Shown here one piece after another: positions 1 through 8,370 of a stretch of DNA of 64,000 nucleotides. A program made the translations under genes and the position numbers. The stretch covers positions 89,498 to 153,497 of the forward strand of contig JAIRWC010000012.1 in the NCBI GenBank assembly GCA_031253495.1, read 5' to 3'. The notes beneath the pieces are model-generated. The model saw only the letters and a list, made by a program, of their open reading frames with translations. It did not search any database and was not told the DNA's origin. How positions within the stretch are numbered: position 1 is the stretch's first letter; every line of letters begins with the position of its first letter. The stretch is from Oscillospiraceae bacterium. Lineage in GTDB: Bacteria > Bacillota > Clostridia > Oscillospirales > Ruminococcaceae.

Positions 1-123
1 GTAAAACGCGCCCTCGCCCTCGCCTTTAATGTTGCACTGAATGGCGAACTCCCTGTCTAATTTCGACGCGTCCGCCTTTGACAGAGCTTTTTTCACCCCG
101 TCGAAAACCTTTTCGTATGTCAT
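1..123 (-). CDS. SCP2 sterol-binding-domain-like protein, N-terminal part only (runs off window)
   Basis: Reverse-strand ATG at 123; reads MTYEKVFDGVKKALSKADASKLDREFAIQCNIKGEGEGAFY with a GGGAG Shine-Dalgarno upstream; resembles short SCP2-fold proteins. Not in the supplied ORF track. Confidence 0.55.
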   Translation of the reverse strand, partial: MTYEKVFDGVKKALSKADASKLDREFAIQCNIKGEGEGAFY

Positions 124-254
124 TTGTTCTTCTCCCTTTCAAAGTTTTTACCATACGCGCGTATTATACCACATATCGGTTTTTTTTTCAAGCGGTTTTA
201 TACAAAATACGGCATTTCGCATAAAAAACGCCGCCGCCGCCCCCGTAAAATTAT

Positions 255-797
255 TTACTTGAGCAAAAGCTCTTTTATTTTACCGTAAGCGTCGGCCGCC
301 TCTTTACTGAATTTCGCGCGGATTATCAACGCTTCCATTAATTTTGCCATTGAACCGTCGTCGATGTCCGCGGACCTTTTTACCCTGACGGCGGACCTTT
401 TTACCCTGACGGCGGGCGACTTTTTCTCCTTGACGGCGGACTTCTTCGCTCTGACGGCGGGCGCGGCGGACTTCCGCTTCGCTTTCTTTTTGTCGACGCC
501 GTCGCACCCCTCGAAAAACTCCTCCAGCGCGGCGGCGTCGCAGCGCCCTTTTTGATCCGTTTCGCCCGTTAGGTAATACGGGGAAATGTTAAGTACCTGC
601 GCTAACGTAATCACCACCTTAGGCGAAGCCGAGGCCTTGTAGAAACCGAACTTTGAAAGCCCCGACAACTCGATAATCTCCGCCTTTTGAACCCTCGTGG
701 CGCTTTTAAACGCCTCGGGAATCCGCACGTTAGACTTTTCAATGTCAACGCTGACGCTGCCCTTTTTTAACGTTTGCAATTGCTCTGCCGTAATCAT
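255..797 (-). CDS. XRE-like HTH protein with internal Lys/Arg/Ala/Val-rich repeat linker
   Basis: ORF 180 aa; HTH-like '..LAQVLNISPYYLTGETD' followed by KSAVRVKRSAVRVKRSA repeats and a short C-terminal helix. Confidence 0.7.
   Translation of the reverse strand: MITAEQLQTLKKGSVSVDIEKSNVRIPEAFKSATRVQKAEIIELSGLSKFGFYKASASPKVVITLAQVLNISPYYLTGETDQKGRCDAAALEEFFEGCDGVDKKKAKRKSAAPAVRAKKSAVKEKKSPAVRVKRSAVRVKRSADIDDGSMAKLMEALIIRAKFSKEAADAYGKIKELLLK
364..465. repeat. Tandem ~21-bp repeat inside the HTH-protein CDS
   Basis: 'gcggacctttttaccctgacg' occurs twice in tandem, flanked by degenerate copies (gcgggcgactttttctccttgacg, gcggacttcttcgctctgacg). Confidence 0.8.
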
Positions 798-909
798 AAA
801 TGAAACCCTCCGAATTTTAATCCTGACCTATGCTTTGAATGATAACACAAATTTTAAATAATGTCAACAATTTTTTGGCGTTAAAATCGCGCAAAATCAC
901 AAAAATCTC

Positions 910-938
910 TTGACAAACCCGAAAAAACCCGCTATAAT
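910..938 (+). promoter_or_regulatory. Sigma-A-type promoter of the leuA T-box transcript
   Basis: TTGACA (910-915), 17-nt spacer, TATAAT (933-938). Confidence 0.85.
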
Positions 939-944
939 ACCCTT

Positions 945-1222
945 ATGACACAAACGCGTTGACAGGGAACAAAGCGGATTTTGCGGGCACAGAGAGCCGC
1001 CGGCCGGTGCGAGGCGGCGTCGCTGATTCGTCATAACTCACCCTCGAGCGGTCAAGCCGAGGTCGCGGGCGACCGGGCGGCATTAGGCTTGAACGGGTCC
1101 TCCCGTTACAGGGGAGCGTATTGACAGATACGGCGGAGCGGGCGCGTCGTCGCGCCAAAAAGAGTGGTACCGCGAGGATTGTTAAACAGTCCCCGTCTCT
1201 TTGAACGAGAGGCGGTTTTTTA
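945..1222 (+). promoter_or_regulatory. T-box leader upstream of leuA
   Basis: Conserved antiterminator motif AGAGTGGTACCGCG (1161-1174) followed by a terminator hairpin and T-run; candidate CTC (Leu) specifier in 'cataaCTCaccc'; immediately upstream of leuA. Confidence 0.88.
1193..1222 (+). terminator. Rho-independent terminator of the T-box leader
   Basis: ccgtctc-tttgaac-gagaggcgg followed by tttttt. Confidence 0.8.
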
Positions 1223-1258
1223 TTTGCCGCCGAAAAATCGACAAAGGAGAATTTCGCG

Positions 1259-2920
1259 ATGAAAAACGTAACCAAGTACAAAAAAGGCTATTTCCTTCCG
1301 CCGAAGTACGGCATGGACTGGGCGAAGCGCGACAGCGTCGAAAAGGCGCCGATTTGGTGCAGCGTCGATTTGCGCGACGGCAATCAGGCGCTGATTATAC
1401 CCATGAGCCTTGAGCAAAAACTCGAATTTTTCACTTTTTTGGTGAAAATAGGGTTTAAGGAGATAGAAATCGGGTTTCCCGCCGCGTCAGAGACCGAGTA
1501 TAACTTTTGCCGCGCGCTGATTGAAAAAAAATTGATTCCCGACGGCGTCGCCGTTCAAGTTTTGACCCAGTCGAGGGAGCATATAATCAAAAAGACCTTC
1601 GAGGCGCTGCGGGGCGCGAAAAGCGCGATTGTACACCTTTATAACTCCACGTCGGCGGCGCAGAGGGAACAGGTTTTCAAGAAATCGAAGGAAGAAATCA
1701 TTTCGATTGCCGTCGAAGGCGCGAAGACGGTCAAGCGGTTCTCCGAAGAATACGGGGGGAACTTCAAATTTGAGTATTCGCCGGAGAGCTTTACGGGCAC
1801 GGAAACCGATTTCGCGCTGGAAATATGCGACGAGGTTTTGAAAATTTGGGAGCCTCGCGAAGACAATAAGGCGATTATCAACCTCCCCGGAACCGTCGAG
1901 GTTTCAATGCCGCACGTTTACGCGAGCCAAGTCGAGTATATATGCGACAACCTTTATAAAAGGGAGAACGTCGTCGTTTCCATACACCCGCATAACGACA
2001 GGGGTTGCGCCGTCGCGGACGCGGAAATGGGCTTGCTGGCGGGGGCGGACAGGGTGGAAGGGACGCTTTTCGGCAACGGCGAACGTACGGGCAACGCCGA
2101 TATCGTAACGCTGGCGCTTAATATGTATTCGCAGGGGACGGACCCCGGGCTTGAGCTTGGCGACATCCCCGAAATTACGGACGTTTATGAAAAAATGACG
2201 GGGATGGACGTGCATCGGCGGCATCCCTACTGCGGGGAATTGGTGTTCGCGGCGTTTTCCGGCTCACACCAAGACGCGATTGCCAAGGGAATGGCGTGGC
2301 GCGAGGAACAAAAACCGCGATTTTGGAACGTTCCGTACCTTCCGATTGACCCGGCGGACATAGGGCGGCGTTACGAGGGCGACGTTATCAGAATCAACAG
2401 CCAGAGCGGCAAAGGCGGCATAGGGTATATCCTGAAGCGTTACGGGGTGGATTTGCCCGTAAAAATGCGCGAAAGCGTAGGTTACGCCGTTAAGGACTTT
2501 TCAGATAAGGCGCATAGGGAACTGCAGCCGGAGGAGGTATATAACGCCTTTTGCTCGGCTTTCGTCAACGTCGAAAGCAAAATCAAAGTCATGGAAACGC
2601 ATTATAGCCAAGAAATAGGGGCAATTTCCGCTATCGTTACGCTAAGGGTGAACGGCAAGGAACGCGTCATCACCGGTTCGGGGAACGGACGCCTCGACGC
2701 GGTGAGCGACGCTTTGAAGAAATGCCTTAATATTAAATTCAATATCGAGTATTATTCCGAACACACCATGGGCGTCGGCTCAAACTCGCGGGCGATGTCT
2801 TACGTTGAGATAAAAGACGGAAAAGGCAGGTCTTCTTGGGGTTCGGGGTTGCATACCGATATTATCATGTCGTCGATAGCGGCGCTGATAAGCGCGATAA
2901 ACAGAAGCGAATTACTGTAA
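1259..2920 (+). CDS. leuA: 2-isopropylmalate synthase
   Basis: 553 aa; 'DLRDGNQAL', 'SIHPHNDRGCAVADAEMGLLAGADRVEGTLFGNGERTGNADIVTLALN'; C-terminal regulatory domain; T-box upstream. Confidence 0.95.
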   Translation: MKNVTKYKKGYFLPPKYGMDWAKRDSVEKAPIWCSVDLRDGNQALIIPMSLEQKLEFFTFLVKIGFKEIEIGFPAASETEYNFCRALIEKKLIPDGVAVQVLTQSREHIIKKTFEALRGAKSAIVHLYNSTSAAQREQVFKKSKEEIISIAVEGAKTVKRFSEEYGGNFKFEYSPESFTGTETDFALEICDEVLKIWEPREDNKAIINLPGTVEVSMPHVYASQVEYICDNLYKRENVVVSIHPHNDRGCAVADAEMGLLAGADRVEGTLFGNGERTGNADIVTLALNMYSQGTDPGLELGDIPEITDVYEKMTGMDVHRRHPYCGELVFAAFSGSHQDAIAKGMAWREEQKPRFWNVPYLPIDPADIGRRYEGDVIRINSQSGKGGIGYILKRYGVDLPVKMRESVGYAVKDFSDKAHRELQPEEVYNAFCSAFVNVESKIKVMETHYSQEIGAISAIVTLRVNGKERVITGSGNGRLDAVSDALKKCLNIKFNIEYYSEHTMGVGSNSRAMSYVEIKDGKGRSSWGSGLHTDIIMSSIAALISAINRSELL

Positions 2921-2997
2921 AAAAAAATCGCGGCGGCGACCGCCGACATTATACCTCCTCGGAAACTGTATCGCGGCGGCATTGAATTTATTTCAAT

Positions 2998-4389
2998 TCA
3001 CAGCTTGTTCAGCCGATTTTTCTTTATGAACGCGGCGAAATCCCTGTAGGCTATATTCAAATCGACGTCGCCGATTATCCCCGTAACCCTGCCTTTGTTG
3101 GTGTACTGCCACATATAGAAATTGCCGCCATAGGTGGGAACGTTGTTCCACTGCGCCAGCCAAACCGCGTATTTGTCGGTGATGCCCGGGTTGAAGTAAT
3201 TTTCAAGCCAAGATTTGGATGAATACACCATGGGAAAATAATCCGCGTCCATGACGATTTGCAAAAAAGCCTCCGCCATTTTTGAAACGTCGTCTTTGTA
3301 ATATCCGAGCGGTTCTTCCATGTCGAGAACCACGGGATAGGTTATCTCATAATCCTTCAGCAGTTTCACCAGGAACTTCGCTTCCGCTTTTATTTCGCTT
3401 ACCGTTTTCGCGTAGCTGTACATATACGCGCCGACCTCTAACCCGGCCCCTTTCGCGCCGGCGACGTATTCGTGGAAATTCCTGTCGGCGGAAACAGGTT
3501 CGCCGTTAACCGCGCCCACCGCCGCCCTTATCATAACGAACTCCGCCCCCGAAGCGGCGACCTTTTCCCAGTCGATTTCCCCCTGCCATCTCGACACGTC
3601 TATTCCGTGAATTTCGGCGGACGGCTCCCCTTCGACCGCGAAAGCCGTCATAGCCTCATAATTGGCGCCGGTTCTCTTGTCGTTGAGCTTGCCGCTCTTG
3701 GTGTTTTTAAAATCGCCCGCGGAATTGTAATACGAGCTTTTTTCAAGCGTAACCAAACCGCTGTTCTTAACCGTCGCGTTATTCGTCACGGATATGCTCC
3801 CCGAATTGGAGACCGTGCCGCTTGCGGTAACGGATAAGCCGCCGTGAACGCTCACCGCGCCGTTTTTGGTGTTTACGAGTTTCCCGCTCAATGTGGCGGA
3901 ACCGCTTTTCAAAACGGTAAACTCGCCCCTGTTTGAAAAGACGCCCTTCTTGTAAAGCTTAAAAACGCCGGAGGTTTTAAGCGCACCGTTGGAAAAGACC
4001 GTCATATCCGAGGATATGTCCATTTGGGAACTGAGCGACGCCAAAAAATCGCCGTAAATTATGACGGAACTCGACGGTTTCGCCACGAATTTGCCCGACA
4101 GCAGCGTTTGGGCGTCGTTGTCCACGCCAAACTCGCCGTACACGGTAACGGCGGATTTATCGGTCAATCTGAGGTTGCCGCCGCCCAAAACGTGCAGCTT
4201 GGCGTCTTTGGGGACGGTGAACGCCTTGTTTACCGTCAGCTCTTTCGTAACCGTGTACGTATTGTGGTTTTTTAACTCGGATTTCCCGTCCCATTCAACC
4301 GAGGCGGCGCTCAACGGAAACGTCATGGTAACGGTTGAGGCCGCGCCGATTATTATCGCGGCGGCGCGCGCGATAATCCTTTTCAGCAT
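2998..4389 (-). CDS. Secreted GH25-family lysozyme with N-terminal beta-rich repeat domain
   Basis: Signal peptide; GH25 motifs 'IHGIDVSRWQGEIDWEKVAASGAEFVMIRA' and 'YPVVLDMEEP'. Confidence 0.85.
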   Translation of the reverse strand: MLKRIIARAAAIIIGAASTVTMTFPLSAASVEWDGKSELKNHNTYTVTKELTVNKAFTVPKDAKLHVLGGGNLRLTDKSAVTVYGEFGVDNDAQTLLSGKFVAKPSSSVIIYGDFLASLSSQMDISSDMTVFSNGALKTSGVFKLYKKGVFSNRGEFTVLKSGSATLSGKLVNTKNGAVSVHGGLSVTASGTVSNSGSISVTNNATVKNSGLVTLEKSSYYNSAGDFKNTKSGKLNDKRTGANYEAMTAFAVEGEPSAEIHGIDVSRWQGEIDWEKVAASGAEFVMIRAAVGAVNGEPVSADRNFHEYVAGAKGAGLEVGAYMYSYAKTVSEIKAEAKFLVKLLKDYEITYPVVLDMEEPLGYYKDDVSKMAEAFLQIVMDADYFPMVYSSKSWLENYFNPGITDKYAVWLAQWNNVPTYGGNFYMWQYTNKGRVTGIIGDVDLNIAYRDFAAFIKKNRLNKL

Positions 4390-4403
4390 TATATTCCCCC
4401 GGT

Positions 4404-5270
4404 TTAAGCTTTTCCGGTCGAGCCGAAAAGAGCCATTTTCCCGCGGACCGTCGCCTTAATCGCCTCGAAGCCGGGCGCCAAGAGTTTGCGCGGGTCGAAG
4501 CCCTTTCCGGATAAATCCTTGCCCGCCTCGATATACTCGCGGGTGGCTTTCTGGAAAGACCACTGACATTCGGTATTGACGTTGACCTTCGCCACGCCGA
4601 GCGAAATCGCTTTTTTGACCATTTCGTCGGGAATACCCGTCCCGCCGTGAAGAACGAGCGGCATACCGCCCCCCACCTTGTCTTTGACGGCTTGAAGCGT
4701 TTCAAAACTAAGTCCGGGCCAGTTATCCGGATACTTTCCGTGAATGTTGCCTATCCCCGCGGCGAGCATGGTAACGCCCAAATCGGCTATGCGTTTACAT
4801 TCGTCGGGGTCGGCACATTCTCCCGCTCCTATGACGCCGTCCTCCTCGCCGCCGATGGAACCGACCTCCGCCTCCAGCGACAGCCCCTTGCTTTCGCAAA
4901 CGGAAACAAGCCGCGTGGTGTTCGCGACGTTCTGTTCAATCGGCTCGTGTGAACCGTCGTACATGACGGAGGAAAACCCCGCTTCAATACAGGCGAGCGC
5001 GCCGTTATAGGAACCGTGGTCCAAATGGAGCGCGACGGGGACGGTGATTTTCAATTCTTCAAGCATACCGTTCACCATGCCGACGACGGTTTTATAACCG
5101 CACATATACTTTCCCGCACCCTCCGAAACGCCGAGAATCACGGGCGACTTACACTCTTCGGCGGTAAACAGGACCGCTTTCGTCCATTCGAGGTTATTGA
5201 TGTTGAACTGACCGACGGCGTATTTGCCGTCTTTCGCTTTTTGAAGCATTTCTTTAGCTGATACTAACAT
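4404..5270 (-). CDS. fba: Class II fructose-bisphosphate aldolase
   Basis: 288 aa; 'VALHLDHGSYNGALACIEAGFSSVMYDGSHEPIEQN', 'LVLHGGTGIPDEMVKKAISLGVAKVNVNTE'. Confidence 0.94.
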   Translation of the reverse strand: MLVSAKEMLQKAKDGKYAVGQFNINNLEWTKAVLFTAEECKSPVILGVSEGAGKYMCGYKTVVGMVNGMLEELKITVPVALHLDHGSYNGALACIEAGFSSVMYDGSHEPIEQNVANTTRLVSVCESKGLSLEAEVGSIGGEEDGVIGAGECADPDECKRIADLGVTMLAAGIGNIHGKYPDNWPGLSFETLQAVKDKVGGGMPLVLHGGTGIPDEMVKKAISLGVAKVNVNTECQWSFQKATREYIEAGKDLSGKGFDPRKLLAPGFEAIKATVRGKMALFGSTGKA

Positions 5271-5402
5271 TATTTTCTCCTTTTTAACTTTGCCGCGTTA
5301 CGGCGGGCTCACCCGCGATGAAACGAAGCGCCCCCTTCGGTCGGCTGAAATATCGGGTTTTGTTCGCGGCGTTTCGGAAAACCGTTCTAAAACGCCGCTT
5401 AT

Positions 5403-5431
5403 ATTCTAACAAATTTTTCGCCAAAAGTCAA
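5403..5431 (-). promoter_or_regulatory. Putative fba promoter
   Basis: Reverse strand TTGACT-N17-TAGAAT. Confidence 0.7.
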
Positions 5432-5449
5432 CCCCCGAAATATCGGGGG
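5432..5449. promoter_or_regulatory. Perfect inverted repeat abutting the fba -35 box
   Basis: CCCCCGA-AATA-TCGGGGG directly adjacent to the -35 hexamer, no T-run. Confidence 0.5.
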
Positions 5450-5503
5450 CATCGCGAACAGGGCGGATTTTGAAAATTTAACCGCCATTATATGTTTCAA
5501 CGC

Positions 5504-5532
5504 TTGCATTTACGTTCGGTTTATGCTATAAT
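5504..5532 (+). promoter_or_regulatory. Promoter of cheC-like gene
   Basis: TTGCAT-N17-TATAAT. Confidence 0.75.
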
Positions 5533-5563
5533 TGTATGAATAATAGGTAAAGGAAGCGTTAAA

Positions 5564-6184
5564 ATGCCGGAAAACAACGTAATGGCTTTCCTTGAAAAGC
5601 ATCCCGATTTATTCAAGGAGATGGGCAATATCGGAATGGGTCACGCCTGTACCGTTTTGTCTCAAATGCTGGGTTCAAAGGTCAACCGCTCCATACCGTC
5701 GGTGTGGACCTTATCCAGGAATGAGGCGGCAGAGTATTTTGACCTTTTCGAGGGCGGTTCAATCGGTTTTATTCTGACGCTTTCCGAGGATATAGGCGGC
5801 GCGGTGATACATATCGTCAGCCTTCCGTTCGCCGCGAGGCTGATAAAGGTTTTTTTCCCGGGCGAAATCAACTGTTTGGAGGACATCAACGAAATGTGTA
5901 TGTCCGTCATTCAGGAAATGGGCAACATCACAACCGCGGCTTTCGTGAACTCGCTGGCTTCCATGACCGGGTTGTTCATGGATATTTCCACCCCGAACAA
6001 ATGTGAGAATTTAAAGGAAGAGGCGCTCGCGCTCGCCCCGGAAAAGCTGTTCGTGGTTGAAAACAGGTTTTTGGTGGATAACGGCACTTTAAGCAGCGAG
6101 TTGATTTTCATGCCGAAACACGATTCAATCGAGCTTATCGCGGAAAAACTGTGCGAACATTACGAATTGGAAATACCCACGTAA
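5564..6184 (+). CDS. CheC-family phosphatase-like protein
   Basis: Two intact D/S-x3-E-x2-N-x22-P motifs (DLFKEMGN...P and SVIQEMGN...P). Confidence 0.87.
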   Translation: MPENNVMAFLEKHPDLFKEMGNIGMGHACTVLSQMLGSKVNRSIPSVWTLSRNEAAEYFDLFEGGSIGFILTLSEDIGGAVIHIVSLPFAARLIKVFFPGEINCLEDINEMCMSVIQEMGNITTAAFVNSLASMTGLFMDISTPNKCENLKEEALALAPEKLFVVENRFLVDNGTLSSELIFMPKHDSIELIAEKLCEHYELEIPT

Positions 6185-6256
6185 AAGCGGTTCCCCGCGG
6201 GCGGGGCGGACAATTGAAGTTACAACTAATCGTCCGCGCTTTTTAAAAATTTACTC

Positions 6257-6285
6257 TTGACAAAAAAGAAAAACCGTGCTATTAT
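6257..6285 (+). promoter_or_regulatory. Promoter of the ATP-grasp operon
   Basis: TTGACA (6257-6262), 17-nt spacer, TATTAT (6280-6285). Confidence 0.8.
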
Positions 6286-6349
6286 ATCATATAAGCGAAG
6301 GCGCTTGGTTCAAGCCGTCTTTGCTTTTTGTTTTCGGAAAGGGGTGAAT

Positions 6350-7678
6350 TTGGTGGACAACATACCGCTCGCCACGGCTCGGGAAATCAACAAATTGATG
6401 ATGAGATACGGCGTAAAGTTCGGCGTCTACAAGAATAACGAGTTCATCGAACAACTCTTCCCTTACGACGCGATACCGCGGATAATTCCGGCCGAAGAGT
6501 TTGCTTTCCTGAATAAGGGGCTCGTCCAAAGGGTGAACGCCTTAAACTGCTTTTTAAACGATATTTATTCGTCTTCAACCCCGAAAATCATAAAAGACAA
6601 GGTTATACCGGAAGAGTTTGTCTATATTTCAAGCGGGCATCTGCCGGAATGTAACGGAATACCGCCCCCGAAAGGGATATACAGCCATATTTCCGGTATC
6701 GACTTAGTTCAGTGCAAGGGCGGCTCGTGGTATGTTTTGGAGGATAATTTGCGGGTGCCGTCGGGCGCCTCTTACCCGCTGATTGCGAGGGAGCTTTGCC
6801 GCATAGCCAATCCCGAGGCGTTCTCGCTGAACGACGTCGAGGACAACCGCAACTATTCGGATATGCTGAAAGACGTTATGAAGCATGTGAACCGCGGGGG
6901 TTTAAACGTAATACTCACGCCGGGCAGATATAACGCCGCGTATTTTGAACATTCATACCTCGCGGAGCGCACGGGCGCGGTGCTGGTAATCGCCTCGCAG
7001 CTCACGGTCGACGACGGCGCCCTGTACATGAAGGACTACATGGGCGGGAAGGCGCGCGTCGGCGCGGTGTATCGCCGCATTTCCGACGAATACCTCGACC
7101 CCATGACGTTTGAAGCGGATTCGTTAATCGGCGTGCCGCACATCATGGACGCGTACCGCGCGGGCAATGTCGCGATTATAAACGCGCCGGGCAACGGCGT
7201 CGCCGACGACAAGGGAATCTATTATTTCGTGCCGAAAATGATAAAATACTATCTCGGGGAGGAAGCCGTGTTAAACAACGCGCCGACATATCTGCCGTAT
7301 TACGAAGACGATTTGAAATTCACGCTCGATAATATTCGCAGGTTGGTTATAAAAGACGTTTCGGAGGCGGGCGGTTACGGCGTGGTGTTCGGGAGCAATT
7401 TATCGGAGGGCGAGCTTGGGGAAATAAAAGCCCTGATAAAAAAAGAGCCGAGGAGGTTTATTTCGCAGGAGGTCATTGATTTTATAGACCTCGAAATCAT
7501 GGACGACGATGGCGGGCTTATACCGCGAAAGGCCGATTTGCGCGCTTTCGTCCTCACGGGTGAAACGACGCGCGTGTGGGAGAGCGGGCTCACGCGGTTT
7601 TCGCGGGATGCGGACTCGTTCATCGTAAATTCATCGCAGGGAGGGGGCTTTAAGGACACATGGGTATTATCTCGGTAG
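6350..7678 (+). CDS. Circularly permuted ATP-grasp protein (DUF404/DUF407-type)
   Basis: 'KFGVYKNNEFIEQLFPYDAIPRIIPAEEFAFLNKGLVQRVNALNCFLNDIYSS', 'WYVLEDNLRVPSGASYPLIARE'; start moved to TTG/GTG at 6350/6353 because the ORF-track start lies in the promoter. Confidence 0.88.
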   Translation: MVDNIPLATAREINKLMMRYGVKFGVYKNNEFIEQLFPYDAIPRIIPAEEFAFLNKGLVQRVNALNCFLNDIYSSSTPKIIKDKVIPEEFVYISSGHLPECNGIPPPKGIYSHISGIDLVQCKGGSWYVLEDNLRVPSGASYPLIARELCRIANPEAFSLNDVEDNRNYSDMLKDVMKHVNRGGLNVILTPGRYNAAYFEHSYLAERTGAVLVIASQLTVDDGALYMKDYMGGKARVGAVYRRISDEYLDPMTFEADSLIGVPHIMDAYRAGNVAIINAPGNGVADDKGIYYFVPKMIKYYLGEEAVLNNAPTYLPYYEDDLKFTLDNIRRLVIKDVSEAGGYGVVFGSNLSEGELGEIKALIKKEPRRFISQEVIDFIDLEIMDDDGGLIPRKADLRAFVLTGETTRVWESGLTRFSRDADSFIVNSSQGGGFKDTWVLSR

Positions 7679-8370
7679 AACACAGTTTCAATCTTTACTG
7701 GCTCGGAAGGTACTCGGAGCGTATTTACACGACGCTGTGCACGTTTTTCAATTATTACGACAAAACGCTTGACAAAGACAAGAAATGCTATAAGGTTTTT
7801 CTTAAAAAGCTGGACGTCGAAGACAAGTACGGCGATTATGAAAGTTTCATACGCGGGTATCTCTATAACGACGGCGTTGAAGCGCCGGACGTCTTTTCCG
7901 TTGATTCGGCTTTCGGGATGGCTTATGACAACGCGCTTGTCATAAGGGACGTGATAGGCAGCGAATCGCTTGCCTACGTCCACCTCGCCGTCGACGCCTT
8001 TCACTACAGCCGCGACGCGAAGAACCTTCGCCTCGCGCTGATGCCCGCCATCGATTATTTATTGGCGTTTTGGGGCAGCATAGACGACAGGCTGGCAAGC
8101 GGTGAAGCGGGGACGATTATCAAGTGCGGAAAACTTATCGAACGGCTTGACTTGTATTTCAGGTTTTCCTATAATTACAAGCAGATATACGCCGAATACG
8201 AAAAGCTGTGCCATGTTTTGTCGCACGTCAAAAAAGGGAATCCTTTTTATTACAACACCGAACGGTTATCGGTATTGGTCGAGGTAATCGGGATGAAAGG
8301 GCGTTACAAGGAACGCCTCGACGAGGTGTTGGACTGTCTGGGGAGATTGTTTGAGGAGCAAAGCGCTTGA
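7660..8370 (+). CDS. Alpha-E domain protein (DUF403)
   Basis: 'LYWLGRYSERIYTTLCTFFNYYDK'; overlaps the upstream ATP-grasp gene by 19 nt. Confidence 0.85.
   Translation: MGIISVEHSFNLYWLGRYSERIYTTLCTFFNYYDKTLDKDKKCYKVFLKKLDVEDKYGDYESFIRGYLYNDGVEAPDVFSVDSAFGMAYDNALVIRDVIGSESLAYVHLAVDAFHYSRDAKNLRLALMPAIDYLLAFWGSIDDRLASGEAGTIIKCGKLIERLDLYFRFSYNYKQIYAEYEKLCHVLSHVKKGNPFYYNTERLSVLVEVIGMKGRYKERLDEVLDCLGRLFEEQSA

Noticed and set aside
304-555. Small ORFs in other frames over the 21-bp repeats
   Set aside because: Repeat-driven open frames; the 180-aa HTH frame gives a coherent protein with SD.
943-1281. 112-aa minus-strand ORF over the leuA leader
   Set aside because: The region is explained by the T-box RNA on the plus strand.
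2921-2997. Possible bidirectional terminator between leuA and the GH25 gene
   Set aside because: Only short GC inverted repeats (cggcggcgaccgccg) without a convincing T-run; not strong enough to call.
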